From assembly GCA_964654545.1 (NCBI GenBank), contig CAZZIU010000007.1:1-64000 (forward strand): 64,000 nucleotides of DNA, in the 5' to 3' direction. Of the stretch, positions 34,223 to 42,600 are shown one piece after another. How positions within the stretch are numbered: position 1 is the first letter of the stretch; the number at the start of each line of letters is the position of its first letter. The notes under the pieces are model-generated. The model saw only the letters and a program-made list of their open reading frames with translations. It had not been told where the DNA came from and did no database searches. The position numbers and the translations under genes are program-made. Source of the DNA: JABMOV01 sp964654545. Lineage in GTDB: Bacteria > Fidelibacterota > Marinisomatia > Marinisomatales > JABMOV01.

Positions 34223-34759
34223 TTAAAAGGGAAAGAATTTGAGGCTGAAATGAGCAGAGAAAATTCCCAGAAAAATTCCGCCAATGATGTCGCTGGGGTA
34301 GTGCAGGCCCAGATACACGCGCGACAAGCCAACCAGAAGGGACCACATGTAGATGGGCCATTGGACAGCAGGGAGGAAGTGGGACAAAATAAGGGCCAAT
34401 AAAAATGCGGTAGCCGTATGCCCGGAAGGAAAACTGTATTTATCAGGTGGTGTAATGACAGGAGAAACGAACGAGTAGGTTGAGAACGGGCGTTCGCGTT
34501 TGACACTGTTTTTAATGACGTAATAAAAGATGAATTCCATCGTCAATGCCACCAGTGAAATAACAATGAACCGTTTTCCCCAGGGAGGAGAAAAATAGAT
34601 TATAAAACCAGCAATACCAGCGAAAAGTAATCCATCTCCTGATCGTGATAAGCCGTACAAAAAACGATGGAGAAATATATTTTTTTCAAATCGGTGGGAA
34701 ATCATAAAAAATAGCAATGTATCCCAGGAATTGATGAATTGTATTAAAGTACGTATCAT
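34223..34759 (-). CDS. PAP2-family membrane phosphatase, second paralog
   Basis: 178 residues with complete PAP2 motifs: KNSVKRERP near 83-91, FPSGH near 110-114 and SRVYLGLHYPSD near 146-157. Along its whole length it matches the protein at 19743-20276 (compare LSRSGDG with LSKSGDG, and PPDKYSFPSGHTATAFL with PSDKFSFPSGHTASAFL). A lipid or isoprenoid phosphate is the likely substrate. It lies upstream of phoB in the same orientation. A single CTAACG unit lies 30 bp before its start, too little to call a Pho box. Confidence 0.87.
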   Translation of the reverse strand: MIRTLIQFINSWDTLLFFMISHRFEKNIFLHRFLYGLSRSGDGLLFAGIAGFIIYFSPPWGKRFIVISLVALTMEFIFYYVIKNSVKRERPFSTYSFVSPVITPPDKYSFPSGHTATAFLLALILSHFLPAVQWPIYMWSLLVGLSRVYLGLHYPSDIIGGIFLGIFSAHFSLKFFPF

Positions 34760-34822
34760 TTTGATGAATGGAGTATAAGTAAAAATTTCGTTAGAAATTA
34801 TTAAAAGTGAATGGTTTTAAAC

Positions 34823-34854
34823 AAAAAAGGCTACCAGTCATGGTAGCCTTTTTT
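34823..34854 (-). terminator. Bidirectional-looking terminator after the cytochrome gene
   Basis: GGCTACCA and TGGTAGCC form a perfect 8-bp stem with a GTCA loop at 34829-34848, flanked by A6 on one side and T6 on the other. It lies 25 bp after the stop of the multihaem cytochrome gene and before the PAP2 gene. Confidence 0.92.
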
Positions 34855-34879
34855 GTTGATTTTTAGTACTAACTAAAAA

Positions 34880-35917
34880 TTATAATCCCAGTTTAGCTTC
34901 CGCTCTTGAGAGGAGAGTTGTGGTAAAGCCAGGATTATGGACACCGTGACTGTGATCTTCATACAGCATCATATAGGACCAGAATGCATCAAATGCATCA
35001 TCCGATACGATACCAACATTAGGATGATAACCTTCAGTAGCATCACCATTTAAAGCACCTTCGGTAACAAGCGCTTCAGCGATGGCAGCCATACGAGTAT
35101 CAAAGTCCGTTTGTTTGCCATTCACATCAAAATCTGTGACATCTGTATGACAACCGGACGCATTACAATTTGCTGCGTTTGGATAGAAGGAGTGACCGCC
35201 TTCGGCGCCATCTGCTTCACCCATGTGACAAGTTGTACAGCCAGCATCTGCGTGTGTAGCAGGCGACCCAGCAACAGTACCGCCATTGCCAAAGATGAAA
35301 TTAATCTGTGGACCATGGTGAGGACCAGCATGTGAACTGTTGATAGCTACTTCATTTGCTCCAACAGCGACACCATCCAGGGAATCAATAGCCGTGTAGT
35401 AGGTATAATCTCTTCTGGATTGATGGCACGTTCCGCAAAGGTTTGATTCGTTTTCGAAATCCAATACCGTTGAATCAGAAATTGCAGTTACAGCAGCCGT
35501 TGTTCTGAGGGGAACCTCAAGATCTTCTTCCAGACTTCTGTGGTTTCCATGACAGGTGCTACAAGAAATTGCAGTTGGATATGGAATATCTGCTGGGTCG
35601 ACTCCAGGAGTACCGGCCAGGTAATTCAGAAAGCCTTCACTGGAATGACAACGGGAGCAGCTTGCTCTGCCACCGGCATATGACGTGGTGGAAGCAGAGG
35701 CATGCCCTGATCCGGAGTAACTGGTCATAATTTCGGTCATGTTTGCTTCCGAATGACAGGACAGACATGCCAATTCATAGTTTACGTAAACTGTATCCGT
35801 TTCACCTGCAGGTCCTTGTGGACCTTCAGGGCCTTCGCAACCAATAGCAAATAATAAAAACATTGCTATGACTGCTAATAAAACAGGTTGCAGTTTCATG
35901 GTTTTAGTTGAGCTCAT
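34880..35917 (-). CDS. Multihaem c-type cytochrome lipoprotein with collagen-like linker
   Basis: 345 residues from the ATG at 35917 (GGAGG nine bases before it). A signal peptide ends in a lipobox at Cys27, followed by collagen-like GPEGPQGPAGE. Five canonical haem sites CxxCH lie at 51, 87, 119, 161 and 227 (CLSCH, CSRCH, CSTCH, CGTCH, CTTCH), and a sixth is CNASGCH at 251, a CX4CH spacing known in some multihaem cytochromes. Many extra His residues (HAGPHHG, DHSHGVH) could be distal ligands. Probably a surface or periplasmic electron carrier. Partner unknown. Confidence 0.88.
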   Translation of the reverse strand: MSSTKTMKLQPVLLAVIAMFLLFAIGCEGPEGPQGPAGETDTVYVNYELACLSCHSEANMTEIMTSYSGSGHASASTTSYAGGRASCSRCHSSEGFLNYLAGTPGVDPADIPYPTAISCSTCHGNHRSLEEDLEVPLRTTAAVTAISDSTVLDFENESNLCGTCHQSRRDYTYYTAIDSLDGVAVGANEVAINSSHAGPHHGPQINFIFGNGGTVAGSPATHADAGCTTCHMGEADGAEGGHSFYPNAANCNASGCHTDVTDFDVNGKQTDFDTRMAAIAEALVTEGALNGDATEGYHPNVGIVSDDAFDAFWSYMMLYEDHSHGVHNPGFTTTLLSRAEAKLGL

Positions 35918-36061
35918 TATTAACAACCTCCATAGTGGGTTTTGTATCTTTATCAGTTTAAATACTTTTAAGTATGAACAAAGATTTGGTAAAAGTTATA
36001 CGTAAGGAATCATAGAAAACAAGATAAAAGAGTCCTATTATATTGTATTGTGATAAGAAAC

Positions 36062-36107
36062 AAATCTGTATTGCAGAAAAGAGGAAATCTGTATTGTAGA
36101 AAAGAGG
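36062..36107. repeat. Two tandem 23-bp repeats
   Basis: AAATCTGTATTG then C/T and AGAAAAGAGG is repeated twice back to back (36062-36084 and 36085-36107), differing at one base. It lies in the gap between the cytochrome gene and the beta-oxidation operon end. No function is apparent. Confidence 0.8.
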
Positions 36108-36172
36108 GAATCAACTTCCAGTATTATCTCTAAAATACATAAAGTTGATTTAGAATATGTACACCCTGGTAC

Positions 36173-38521
36173 TCAGTTTCTGAGCGGTTTCCCCTTTTTC
36201 AGCATATAGGCGATTCTGGCATGTGTTAGCGGTTCACCGGCCAGGGAAACGAAGGCCTCTCGTTCTATGTCCAGCAAGTATTGCTCGTCAACTTTTTTGG
36301 TAAGGCCCGCTTGATCACCACCAGTAAGTACATAGGCTAATTTTTTTCCGATTTTCTCATCATGTTCTGAAATTTTGCCTTGAGCCTTAAATCCTTTCAG
36401 CGCCATAGTCATGGCAGTGCGTCCGCCGGTACCTGGAAGTTTCAGATCGTCACGGTATTCCGGTGGTACATAATCCTTTATTAATTCCAGGGCCTTTTGT
36501 TTTGCTGTCCATAAAAGCTGGTCACGGTTCATAACAACTGTATCGGTTTTCAATAGATAACCTACCGATTGGGCATGATTTGCACTGGTTGCCACTTTGG
36601 CAAAACCAATGGTCTCAAATGCCTGCTGTGCGATGGGAAATACATTTAGTGAACCGGTTTTTCCTTTGTTCGCCATTAGATTCAAAAGCAATCGCAAATT
36701 GCCACCGGCACCGGGAATGAGTCCCACACCAACTTCGACCGCCCCGATATACAATTCGGCTGCAGCCACACGGTGGGCAGCAGGGGCGGTGAATTCGAAG
36801 CCGCCACCCAACGTAAGATGAAATGGTGCCGCGACGATCGGTGCTTTACTGAAACGGATCCGTTGTGCCAAATCCTGAAATGTCTTTACGGTTTTTTCCA
36901 GGGTATCGTAATCACCCTTTTCGCAAAAACTGAGAATACCGGCCAGGTTGGCACCGGCACTGAAATTTGGACCTTCGTGTCCAATAACCATGGCAGTAAA
37001 CTGGCCATCATCCAGTAAATCCAATCCTTTTTGCATCATATCCACAATGGAACCATCGATGGGATTCAATGCTGGTTGCAAGACAGAATGAAATTCCAGA
37101 TTTAGTATACCATCGCCCATATCAACCAGGCTGGCACTCCAATCCCGTTGCACCACCCGATCCCTTGATTTCTCCAATAATAAATGGAGCGTATTCTTCT
37201 CAGATTCCTTGCGGATCATGGATCCAGACTCTTTATCGTAGTACTGGAGATAGCCGTCTTTCACTTCGTAAAAATTGCTGAATCCATTTTTAACCATTTG
37301 CTGAATCCAGTCCGGTACTTTTTTCCCTTCCGATTGCATCCTGGCCACTGATCGTTCCAATCCAATAGCGTCCCAGGTTTCGAAGGGTCCCATTTCCCAG
37401 CCAAATCCCCATTTCATGGCATTGTCCACATTGACAATATCATCGCTGATTTCAGGAATACGATTGGCAGAATAAATCAAGGTACGGGATAAAATTTCCC
37501 AGAAAAAATTTCCACCTTTATCATTACTGTAGGCCAGTGCTGTGATTTTATCGCCTGTTTTCTGGTGGTCTTTTGCCAGCCGATAGGCATCAAATCGTAC
37601 CTGTTTTTGGGCACTATATTCACCGCTGGAAAAATCCAGCGATAAAATTTCTTTGCCCGCTTTTTTATAAAAACCTTCCTTGGTTTTGGCTCCCAATCGG
37701 CCTTTGTCCAATAGTCCCTGAAGGACATCGGGTGTATGAAAAATGTCGCGGTCCTCATCCTGTTCGCCGTGTTCAAAACTGGTATTGGCAACATGGGCCA
37801 GGGTATCCAAACCAACCACATCGGCTGTTCGGAAAGTGGCGCTTTTCATGCGTCCTGCAATGGTACCGGTCAGTTTATCCACTTCCTCAACTGTTAAACC
37901 CATATCGTTGGCCACCTGCATACTGACCATCATCCCGTAGACGCCGATACGGTTTCCAATAAAATTGGGAGTATCCTTGGCATGCACGATACCTTTGCCC
38001 AGTACATCTCTGCCAAACGCAGCAATTGACTGGTAAATGGCATCGTCTGTTTTTCCCCCTTTCACCAATTCCAGTAACCGCATGTAACGGGGTGGATTGA
38101 AAAAATGGGTGATCATGAAACGACTCTGCACCTTTTCAGGAAGAGCGGTAGCCAAATCAGCCAGAGGTAATCCTGAGGTATTTGAGGTAATTATGACATG
38201 ATCGTTAAAATAGGGGCTGATCTTGTCGAATACGCTCAGCTTTATATCCAGTCGTTCGGCTACCGCTTCAATGATCCAATCCACATCGCGCAGTTTTTCT
38301 AAGTGATCGTCGTAATTACACGGTGTGATTATTTCTGCATTTTTTGGGTTAAACAGGGGGGCAGGTTTCAACTTGCCCAGAACATCAATTCCTTTTTTTG
38401 CCAAATCCTGATTAATATCAAACAAGAGGGAAGGAATGCCTGCATTGGCCAAATGTCCGGCGATCTGTGCTCCCATTACACCGGCTCCTAATACTGCTAC
38501 TTTTTCAATTTTTTGTGACAT
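36173..38521 (-). CDS. fadN: Fused 3-hydroxyacyl-CoA dehydrogenase / enoyl-CoA hydratase
   Basis: 782 residues carrying two successive beta-oxidation activities. The N-terminal NAD fold begins VAVLGAGVMGAQIAGHLANAG; TSNTSGLPL and ITHFFNPPRYM carry catalytic Ser, Asn and His of the dehydrogenase. The C-terminal crotonase part (about 465-700) has GPNFSAGANLAG and LGGGFEFTAPAAHRV. Order dehydrogenase then hydratase is that of Bacillus FadN, opposite to enteric FadB. Ribosome site AAGGGAG. Last gene of the fatty-acid operon, separated from thiolase by the PAQR gene and an inserted element. Confidence 0.9.
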   Translation of the reverse strand: MSQKIEKVAVLGAGVMGAQIAGHLANAGIPSLLFDINQDLAKKGIDVLGKLKPAPLFNPKNAEIITPCNYDDHLEKLRDVDWIIEAVAERLDIKLSVFDKISPYFNDHVIITSNTSGLPLADLATALPEKVQSRFMITHFFNPPRYMRLLELVKGGKTDDAIYQSIAAFGRDVLGKGIVHAKDTPNFIGNRIGVYGMMVSMQVANDMGLTVEEVDKLTGTIAGRMKSATFRTADVVGLDTLAHVANTSFEHGEQDEDRDIFHTPDVLQGLLDKGRLGAKTKEGFYKKAGKEILSLDFSSGEYSAQKQVRFDAYRLAKDHQKTGDKITALAYSNDKGGNFFWEILSRTLIYSANRIPEISDDIVNVDNAMKWGFGWEMGPFETWDAIGLERSVARMQSEGKKVPDWIQQMVKNGFSNFYEVKDGYLQYYDKESGSMIRKESEKNTLHLLLEKSRDRVVQRDWSASLVDMGDGILNLEFHSVLQPALNPIDGSIVDMMQKGLDLLDDGQFTAMVIGHEGPNFSAGANLAGILSFCEKGDYDTLEKTVKTFQDLAQRIRFSKAPIVAAPFHLTLGGGFEFTAPAAHRVAAAELYIGAVEVGVGLIPGAGGNLRLLLNLMANKGKTGSLNVFPIAQQAFETIGFAKVATSANHAQSVGYLLKTDTVVMNRDQLLWTAKQKALELIKDYVPPEYRDDLKLPGTGGRTAMTMALKGFKAQGKISEHDEKIGKKLAYVLTGGDQAGLTKKVDEQYLLDIEREAFVSLAGEPLTHARIAYMLKKGKPLRN

Positions 38522-38560
38522 TTTATACTCCCTTCATGAGTAAATAGGAAATAAGAAGTG

Positions 38561-38975
38561 TGAAATCAGAAATATCCATTAACTCTGCTTTGCTTTCTTT
38601 GAGATAGATACAAAAATGGAAACGAGTTCATTTGCTTCTGATAATAAATCTTTAATTTTACTTTCAGGAATTACTCCTGCTTCAATTAGCAATTCAATCC
38701 AAAATTGTGTTTCATCCGCTTCTTCGATTACAATACCAATTTTTGCAATAAACTCTTTTTTTGATCGTCCTCTATAAGCTGATCTGGTATTTGCTCCAAC
38801 GGATGTTCCAGATCGAATTAATTGCTGACCGATTGCATTCGAAATAGTGTTTTGGGGTAAAGATTGAACTACTTTAATAACCCTTAAAGCAAATTGTTTA
38901 GTACGATGTTGCAATCCTAGCGATTGTTCAGAATTTTGATTTTTTCTACTTCCAGATTTCATATTTCCGATTTCA
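38561..38975 (-). mobile_element. Inverted-repeat-bounded element carrying a four-helix-bundle gene
   Basis: TGAAATCAGAAATAT at 38561-38575 and ATATTTCCGATTTCA at 38961-38975 are inverted repeats matching at 14 of 15 positions. They enclose almost exactly the four-helix-bundle gene, whose ATG overlaps the right repeat. In an mRNA the ends would pair into a stem. This is the arrangement of intervening sequences in bacterial rRNA genes that encode the same protein family. It sits between co-directional operon genes, so it looks like an inserted element; no target duplication is obvious. Confidence 0.45.
38579..38962 (-). CDS. Four-helix-bundle (S23/IVP-type) protein
   Basis: 127 residues, all helical. 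It shows the family pattern LQHRTKQFALRVIKVVQSLP, QLIRSGTSVGANTRSAYRGR (RSGxSVGAN) and SKKEFIAKIGIVIEEADETQ with FWIELLIEAG. The family (TIGR02436) is known from 23S rRNA intervening sequences and, as Avd, from diversity-generating retroelements; no reverse transcriptase or template repeat is present here. Free-standing copies have no known function. Flanked by inverted repeats inside a beta-oxidation operon. Confidence 0.88.
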   Translation of the reverse strand: MKSGSRKNQNSEQSLGLQHRTKQFALRVIKVVQSLPQNTISNAIGQQLIRSGTSVGANTRSAYRGRSKKEFIAKIGIVIEEADETQFWIELLIEAGVIPESKIKDLLSEANELVSIFVSISKKAKQS

Positions 38976-38977
38976 TT

Positions 38978-39670
38978 TTAAACAAATTCTGAAATAAACC
39001 GATACATTAACCAGAAATGCGATGCGCTTCCCAAAAGCACGAAAATGTGAAAAAGATCGTGCGAACCGAAAACTTTTGGCCAAAGCTTAGGCCATTCCAA
39101 TGCGAATACCGCTGCTCCAACTGTGTAGAAAACACCGCCGGCAAACAACCAGAAAATGGCCTGAGGTTGCAAGGTGGTCACCAGTGGATAAATGGCGATC
39201 ATTGCAAGCCATCCCATGCCCACATATATTGTAGCCGCCAGCCAGTCGGGAGCTTTGATATAAAATATTTTAATCAAAACACCAACAGCTGTGATACCCC
39301 ATACGACGCCGAATAACGACCATCCCCAGGCACCACGAAGTGGAATTAAGCATATGGGTGTATAGGATGCAGCAATCAGGACAAAAATCATAATGTGATC
39401 AATTTTCCGCAAATATTTCTCCGCTTTGCCTGATACGGGAATCCAATGGTAAAGCGTACTTGCCAAATACAGCAGAACCAGCCCTGCCCCAAAGATGGAG
39501 TAGGAAACTATGTGCCAGGTGCTTTCAAGCCGCACACCCAGCACGATTAATACCAACAGGGCAACAATCGCCAGAACGAACCCAATGAAATGGGTTAGTC
39601 CGCTCATGGGATCCTTGAAGTACCGATCTATGAACAGCAACAGTCGATGTAGTGACGAATTGGTATTCAT
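38978..39670 (-). CDS. Hemolysin III / PAQR-family membrane protein
   Basis: 230 residues with seven predicted membrane helices. Family landmarks: MSGLTHFIGFVLAIVALLVL, SIFGAGLVLLYLASTLYHW, LRKIDHIMIFVLIAASYTP and GSHDLFHIFVLLGSASHFW. The His, Asp and Ser residues form the zinc site of PAQR ceramidase-like proteins. E. coli TrhA, of this family, adjusts membrane energetics with unsaturated fatty acids, which suits its place inside the fatty-acid operon. It overlaps the thiolase gene by 4 bp (ATGA). Confidence 0.9.
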   Translation of the reverse strand: MNTNSSLHRLLLFIDRYFKDPMSGLTHFIGFVLAIVALLVLIVLGVRLESTWHIVSYSIFGAGLVLLYLASTLYHWIPVSGKAEKYLRKIDHIMIFVLIAASYTPICLIPLRGAWGWSLFGVVWGITAVGVLIKIFYIKAPDWLAATIYVGMGWLAMIAIYPLVTTLQPQAIFWLFAGGVFYTVGAAVFALEWPKLWPKVFGSHDLFHIFVLLGSASHFWLMYRFISEFV

Positions 39671-40800
39671 CGTTTAATAATTGTGGCGATGCCTTGACCC
39701 GTACCAATGCACATGGTGGCCAATCCGGTATGGGTATCCTGTTGTTCCATTACATTTACCAGCGTTGTCAGAATTCGCGCCCCGGAGCAACCCAGAGGAT
39801 GTCCAAGAGCAATGGCACCACCGTTTAAATTGATTTTGTTTACATCCCATCCACCTTCACGGATTACATACAGTGACTGGGCTGCAAATGCCTCGTTGAG
39901 TTCAATCGTTTCAATATCATCCATTTTCAGATTGGCTTTTTTCAATACTTTTTCGGTAGCAGGGAGAGGTCCCATACCCATGCGTGTCCAATCCACACCC
40001 GCTACGGCACGTGAAACGATTTCCGCTCTGATTTTTAGTCCATGTTTTTCAGCATACGCTTTGCTGGTAATTAGCACTGCTGCTGCTCCGACAGATATGG
40101 GTGAACTGGTGGCGGCGGTAATGGTACCACCTTCAATGAAGGCCGGATTCAGGCTTTTAATTTTTTCCATATCCGGTTCACGGGGACCCTCATCTTTGCT
40201 GATAGTTGCTTCACCGTATTTGTCGATGGAAATCAATTCATTGTCAAAGTTTCCTGCAGCATAGGCTGCCAATGCTTTTTTATGCGATTCAATGGCAAAG
40301 GCATCCTGATCTTCTCGTGAAATAGTGCCATCGTTGGCTAAATTTTCGGCAGTTTCACCCATCCCAATATAGAATTCCTGCTCTGCCAGCTGGGGATGGA
40401 AATCAGGAGCGAAACCACCCATGGGTACGGAAAACATATCCTCTACGCCAGCAGCAATGCCCACTTCCATATCCCCGGATTCAATCGCTGTGGAAATCTG
40501 ATGCACCGCATCCATGGACGAACCGCAGAAGCGATTCACCACTTTTCCCGCAACCGTATTGGGTAATCCTGCCAGGGCGCCTACGGAACGAGCCATGAGC
40601 ATACCCTGAGGACCTTCAGGGAAGGCACAACCAAGTACCAGATCTTCCATATCCTTTTTGGATACTTTTTCATTTCTAGCTAACAAACCGGCGACTACCT
40701 GTGCGGTCAGATCATCCGGTCTAATGCCAACTAATTCTCCATTTTTTATACCGATTGGCGAGCGAACGGCATCAATAATTACTGCAATGTTGTCTCCCAT
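39667..40800 (-). CDS. fadA: Acetyl-CoA acyltransferase (3-ketoacyl-CoA thiolase)
   Basis: 377 residues. Cleaves 3-ketoacyl-CoA with CoA in the last step of beta-oxidation. Nucleophile Cys92 lies in VVNRFCGSSMDAV. The later motifs are NGGAIALGHPLGCSGAR (His) and TMCIGTGQG (second Cys). The ribosome site GGAGGTCATA is strong. Length and the gene order FadE-FadA-...-FadN favour a degradative thiolase rather than a biosynthetic one. Confidence 0.92.
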   Translation of the reverse strand: MGDNIAVIIDAVRSPIGIKNGELVGIRPDDLTAQVVAGLLARNEKVSKKDMEDLVLGCAFPEGPQGMLMARSVGALAGLPNTVAGKVVNRFCGSSMDAVHQISTAIESGDMEVGIAAGVEDMFSVPMGGFAPDFHPQLAEQEFYIGMGETAENLANDGTISREDQDAFAIESHKKALAAYAAGNFDNELISIDKYGEATISKDEGPREPDMEKIKSLNPAFIEGGTITAATSSPISVGAAAVLITSKAYAEKHGLKIRAEIVSRAVAGVDWTRMGMGPLPATEKVLKKANLKMDDIETIELNEAFAAQSLYVIREGGWDVNKINLNGGAIALGHPLGCSGARILTTLVNVMEQQDTHTGLATMCIGTGQGIATIIKR

Positions 40801-40818
40801 TATGACCTCCGATTCTGG

Positions 40819-42600
40819 TTAAAAGGGATAAGCTTTTTGTTGATAGACGGCTTCTGAAATATGCCGTTTTAATCCGATAATATCGGTACGCGGTAGCATC
40901 CTGCCCTGAAACGAGCGTAAATAATCAATGATACTTTCAGGTAAATCTCCATGATAGATACCATTGAACCCTGTGAGAACCATATTCAATAAGCGAATAC
41001 TGGACTCTGCTGTTTGCACGCGTGCAATGTATAGAATCGTTGAAGTGGCATCCCCATTTTTCAGCAAGTGGGAAACCCGCGACAAGACACTTTCGGTCGT
41101 ATAGATATCCGTAAACATATTGGCAAGAATTTCGGTCAACTGCTGTTCGTGGCGTAAATCCTGTCCAAATTCGCATATGGCCTCATGAAACAAATAAAGG
41201 GCCAACCGTTTGCCTGTTTCCACAGCATCAATTTCATGGGTTAATTCTTCAGGAATATCTTCCAGTTGTCCATTTTCCATAAAACTATTGATAGCGCGGA
41301 TAGAATCACGAATAGGTAATTCTTCTGTGAGTGCTTTTTTGAGCATATACCCTGAAATAATCTGTCGATTAATTTCATTGGTTCCTTCCCAGATCCGGTC
41401 AATCCGGGTGTCGCGATAGGCTTTCGACATGGGAAATTCCTCGGTAAAACCATAGCCGCCGAAGATCTGAATACCGTGGTCGGTTACAAATCCCAATGTT
41501 TCACTACCATACACTTTTGCCATGGATGCTTCAATAGCGTAGCTTTCCATTGCTTTGCCCATCTGCAAATAATAGTCACCGGAGGACGTATCCAACTCAT
41601 CAATAGCATCTTGAATTAAACCAATCGTGCGATACACCATACTGTCTGCGGCATAGATTCGTATTGTCATATCCGCAATTTTTCCTCTGATCACATCAAA
41701 ATTGGAGATGGACTGGCCAAATTGCTTTCTATTCAGGGCGTAATTCACAGCTTCAGTGAGTACTTCTTTCGAACCTCCCACATCCGATGCTGCCAGCTTA
41801 AATCGCCCCATATTCAGTGCATTAAAGGCAATCGCTGCACCTTTTCCCACTTCATACAATAAATTTTCAACGGGTACTTTTGCCTTGTCAAATATCAGGG
41901 ATGTGGTAGAGGAACCTTTGATTCCCATTTTTTTCTCTTCCGGACCAATTGTAAAACCCGGTGTCTCCCGCTCAACGATAAAAGCAGAAAATTTGTCCCC
42001 ATCCACCTGAGCAAAAATTGTATAGACATCCGCCCAGGCGCCATTGGTAATGAATTGCTTTTCTCCGGTTAATAAATAATATTTTCCGTCGTCAGATAGA
42101 ACCGCCCGTGTTTTGGCATTCGTGGCATCCGAACCGGAGGATGGCTCCGTCAACCCATAGGCGCCGATCCATTCTCCCGCCACCAGTTTTGGTAAATATT
42201 TTTCCTTTTGTTCCGGCGTACCAAACCATACAATTGGTAAGCAACCAATTCCGGTTTGAACCGACCAGGTGGTCGTAAAGGAAGCGCTGAATCCGGTGGA
42301 CATGGATTCTGCAACAATCGCGGTGGTAATTTTATCCAATTCCATCCCACCATATTGTTCAGGAACATCCACTCCCAGCAAACCAAGTTCACCCATTTCC
42401 TTAATAAGATTAATACTGAGGGCTTTGTCAAATTTTTCAATTTGGTCACTGTTTTCACGAATCCGTTCGCGGGCAAATTCTTGCACCATGGCTTCGATTT
42501 CACGGTGCTCTTCAGAAAATTTTTCACGAGAAAATGCTGGGGATGTGCCGAACGGCTCGACCAAAAAACGACCCCCGGTTTTTGGTATGGAATTACTCAT
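40819..42600 (-). CDS. fadE: Acyl-CoA dehydrogenase (FadE type, long form)
   Basis: 593 residues, the size of Bacillus FadE and the mitochondrial very-long-chain enzyme. FAD-dependent first oxidation of acyl-CoA. Visible motifs are YGLTEPSSGSDA near 153-164, GIKGSSTTSLIF near 235, NRKQFGQSISNFDVIRGKIA near 297-316, and the catalytic-loop region YRDTRIDRIWEGTNEINRQI near 398-417. The C-terminal 150 residues form the extra helical domain of the long class. It overlaps the TetR gene by ATGA and leads the catabolic genes. Confidence 0.92.
   Translation of the reverse strand: MSNSIPKTGGRFLVEPFGTSPAFSREKFSEEHREIEAMVQEFARERIRENSDQIEKFDKALSINLIKEMGELGLLGVDVPEQYGGMELDKITTAIVAESMSTGFSASFTTTWSVQTGIGCLPIVWFGTPEQKEKYLPKLVAGEWIGAYGLTEPSSGSDATNAKTRAVLSDDGKYYLLTGEKQFITNGAWADVYTIFAQVDGDKFSAFIVERETPGFTIGPEEKKMGIKGSSTTSLIFDKAKVPVENLLYEVGKGAAIAFNALNMGRFKLAASDVGGSKEVLTEAVNYALNRKQFGQSISNFDVIRGKIADMTIRIYAADSMVYRTIGLIQDAIDELDTSSGDYYLQMGKAMESYAIEASMAKVYGSETLGFVTDHGIQIFGGYGFTEEFPMSKAYRDTRIDRIWEGTNEINRQIISGYMLKKALTEELPIRDSIRAINSFMENGQLEDIPEELTHEIDAVETGKRLALYLFHEAICEFGQDLRHEQQLTEILANMFTDIYTTESVLSRVSHLLKNGDATSTILYIARVQTAESSIRLLNMVLTGFNGIYHGDLPESIIDYLRSFQGRMLPRTDIIGLKRHISEAVYQQKAYPF

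Noticed and set aside
34760..34800. A Pho box before the second PAP2 gene
   Set aside because: Only a single CTAACG unit is present; the position 11 bp away does not match.
38579..38962. Accessory variability determinant (Avd) of a diversity-generating retroelement
   Set aside because: The four-helix-bundle fold is shared with Avd, but there is no reverse transcriptase, template repeat or variable repeat in the window.
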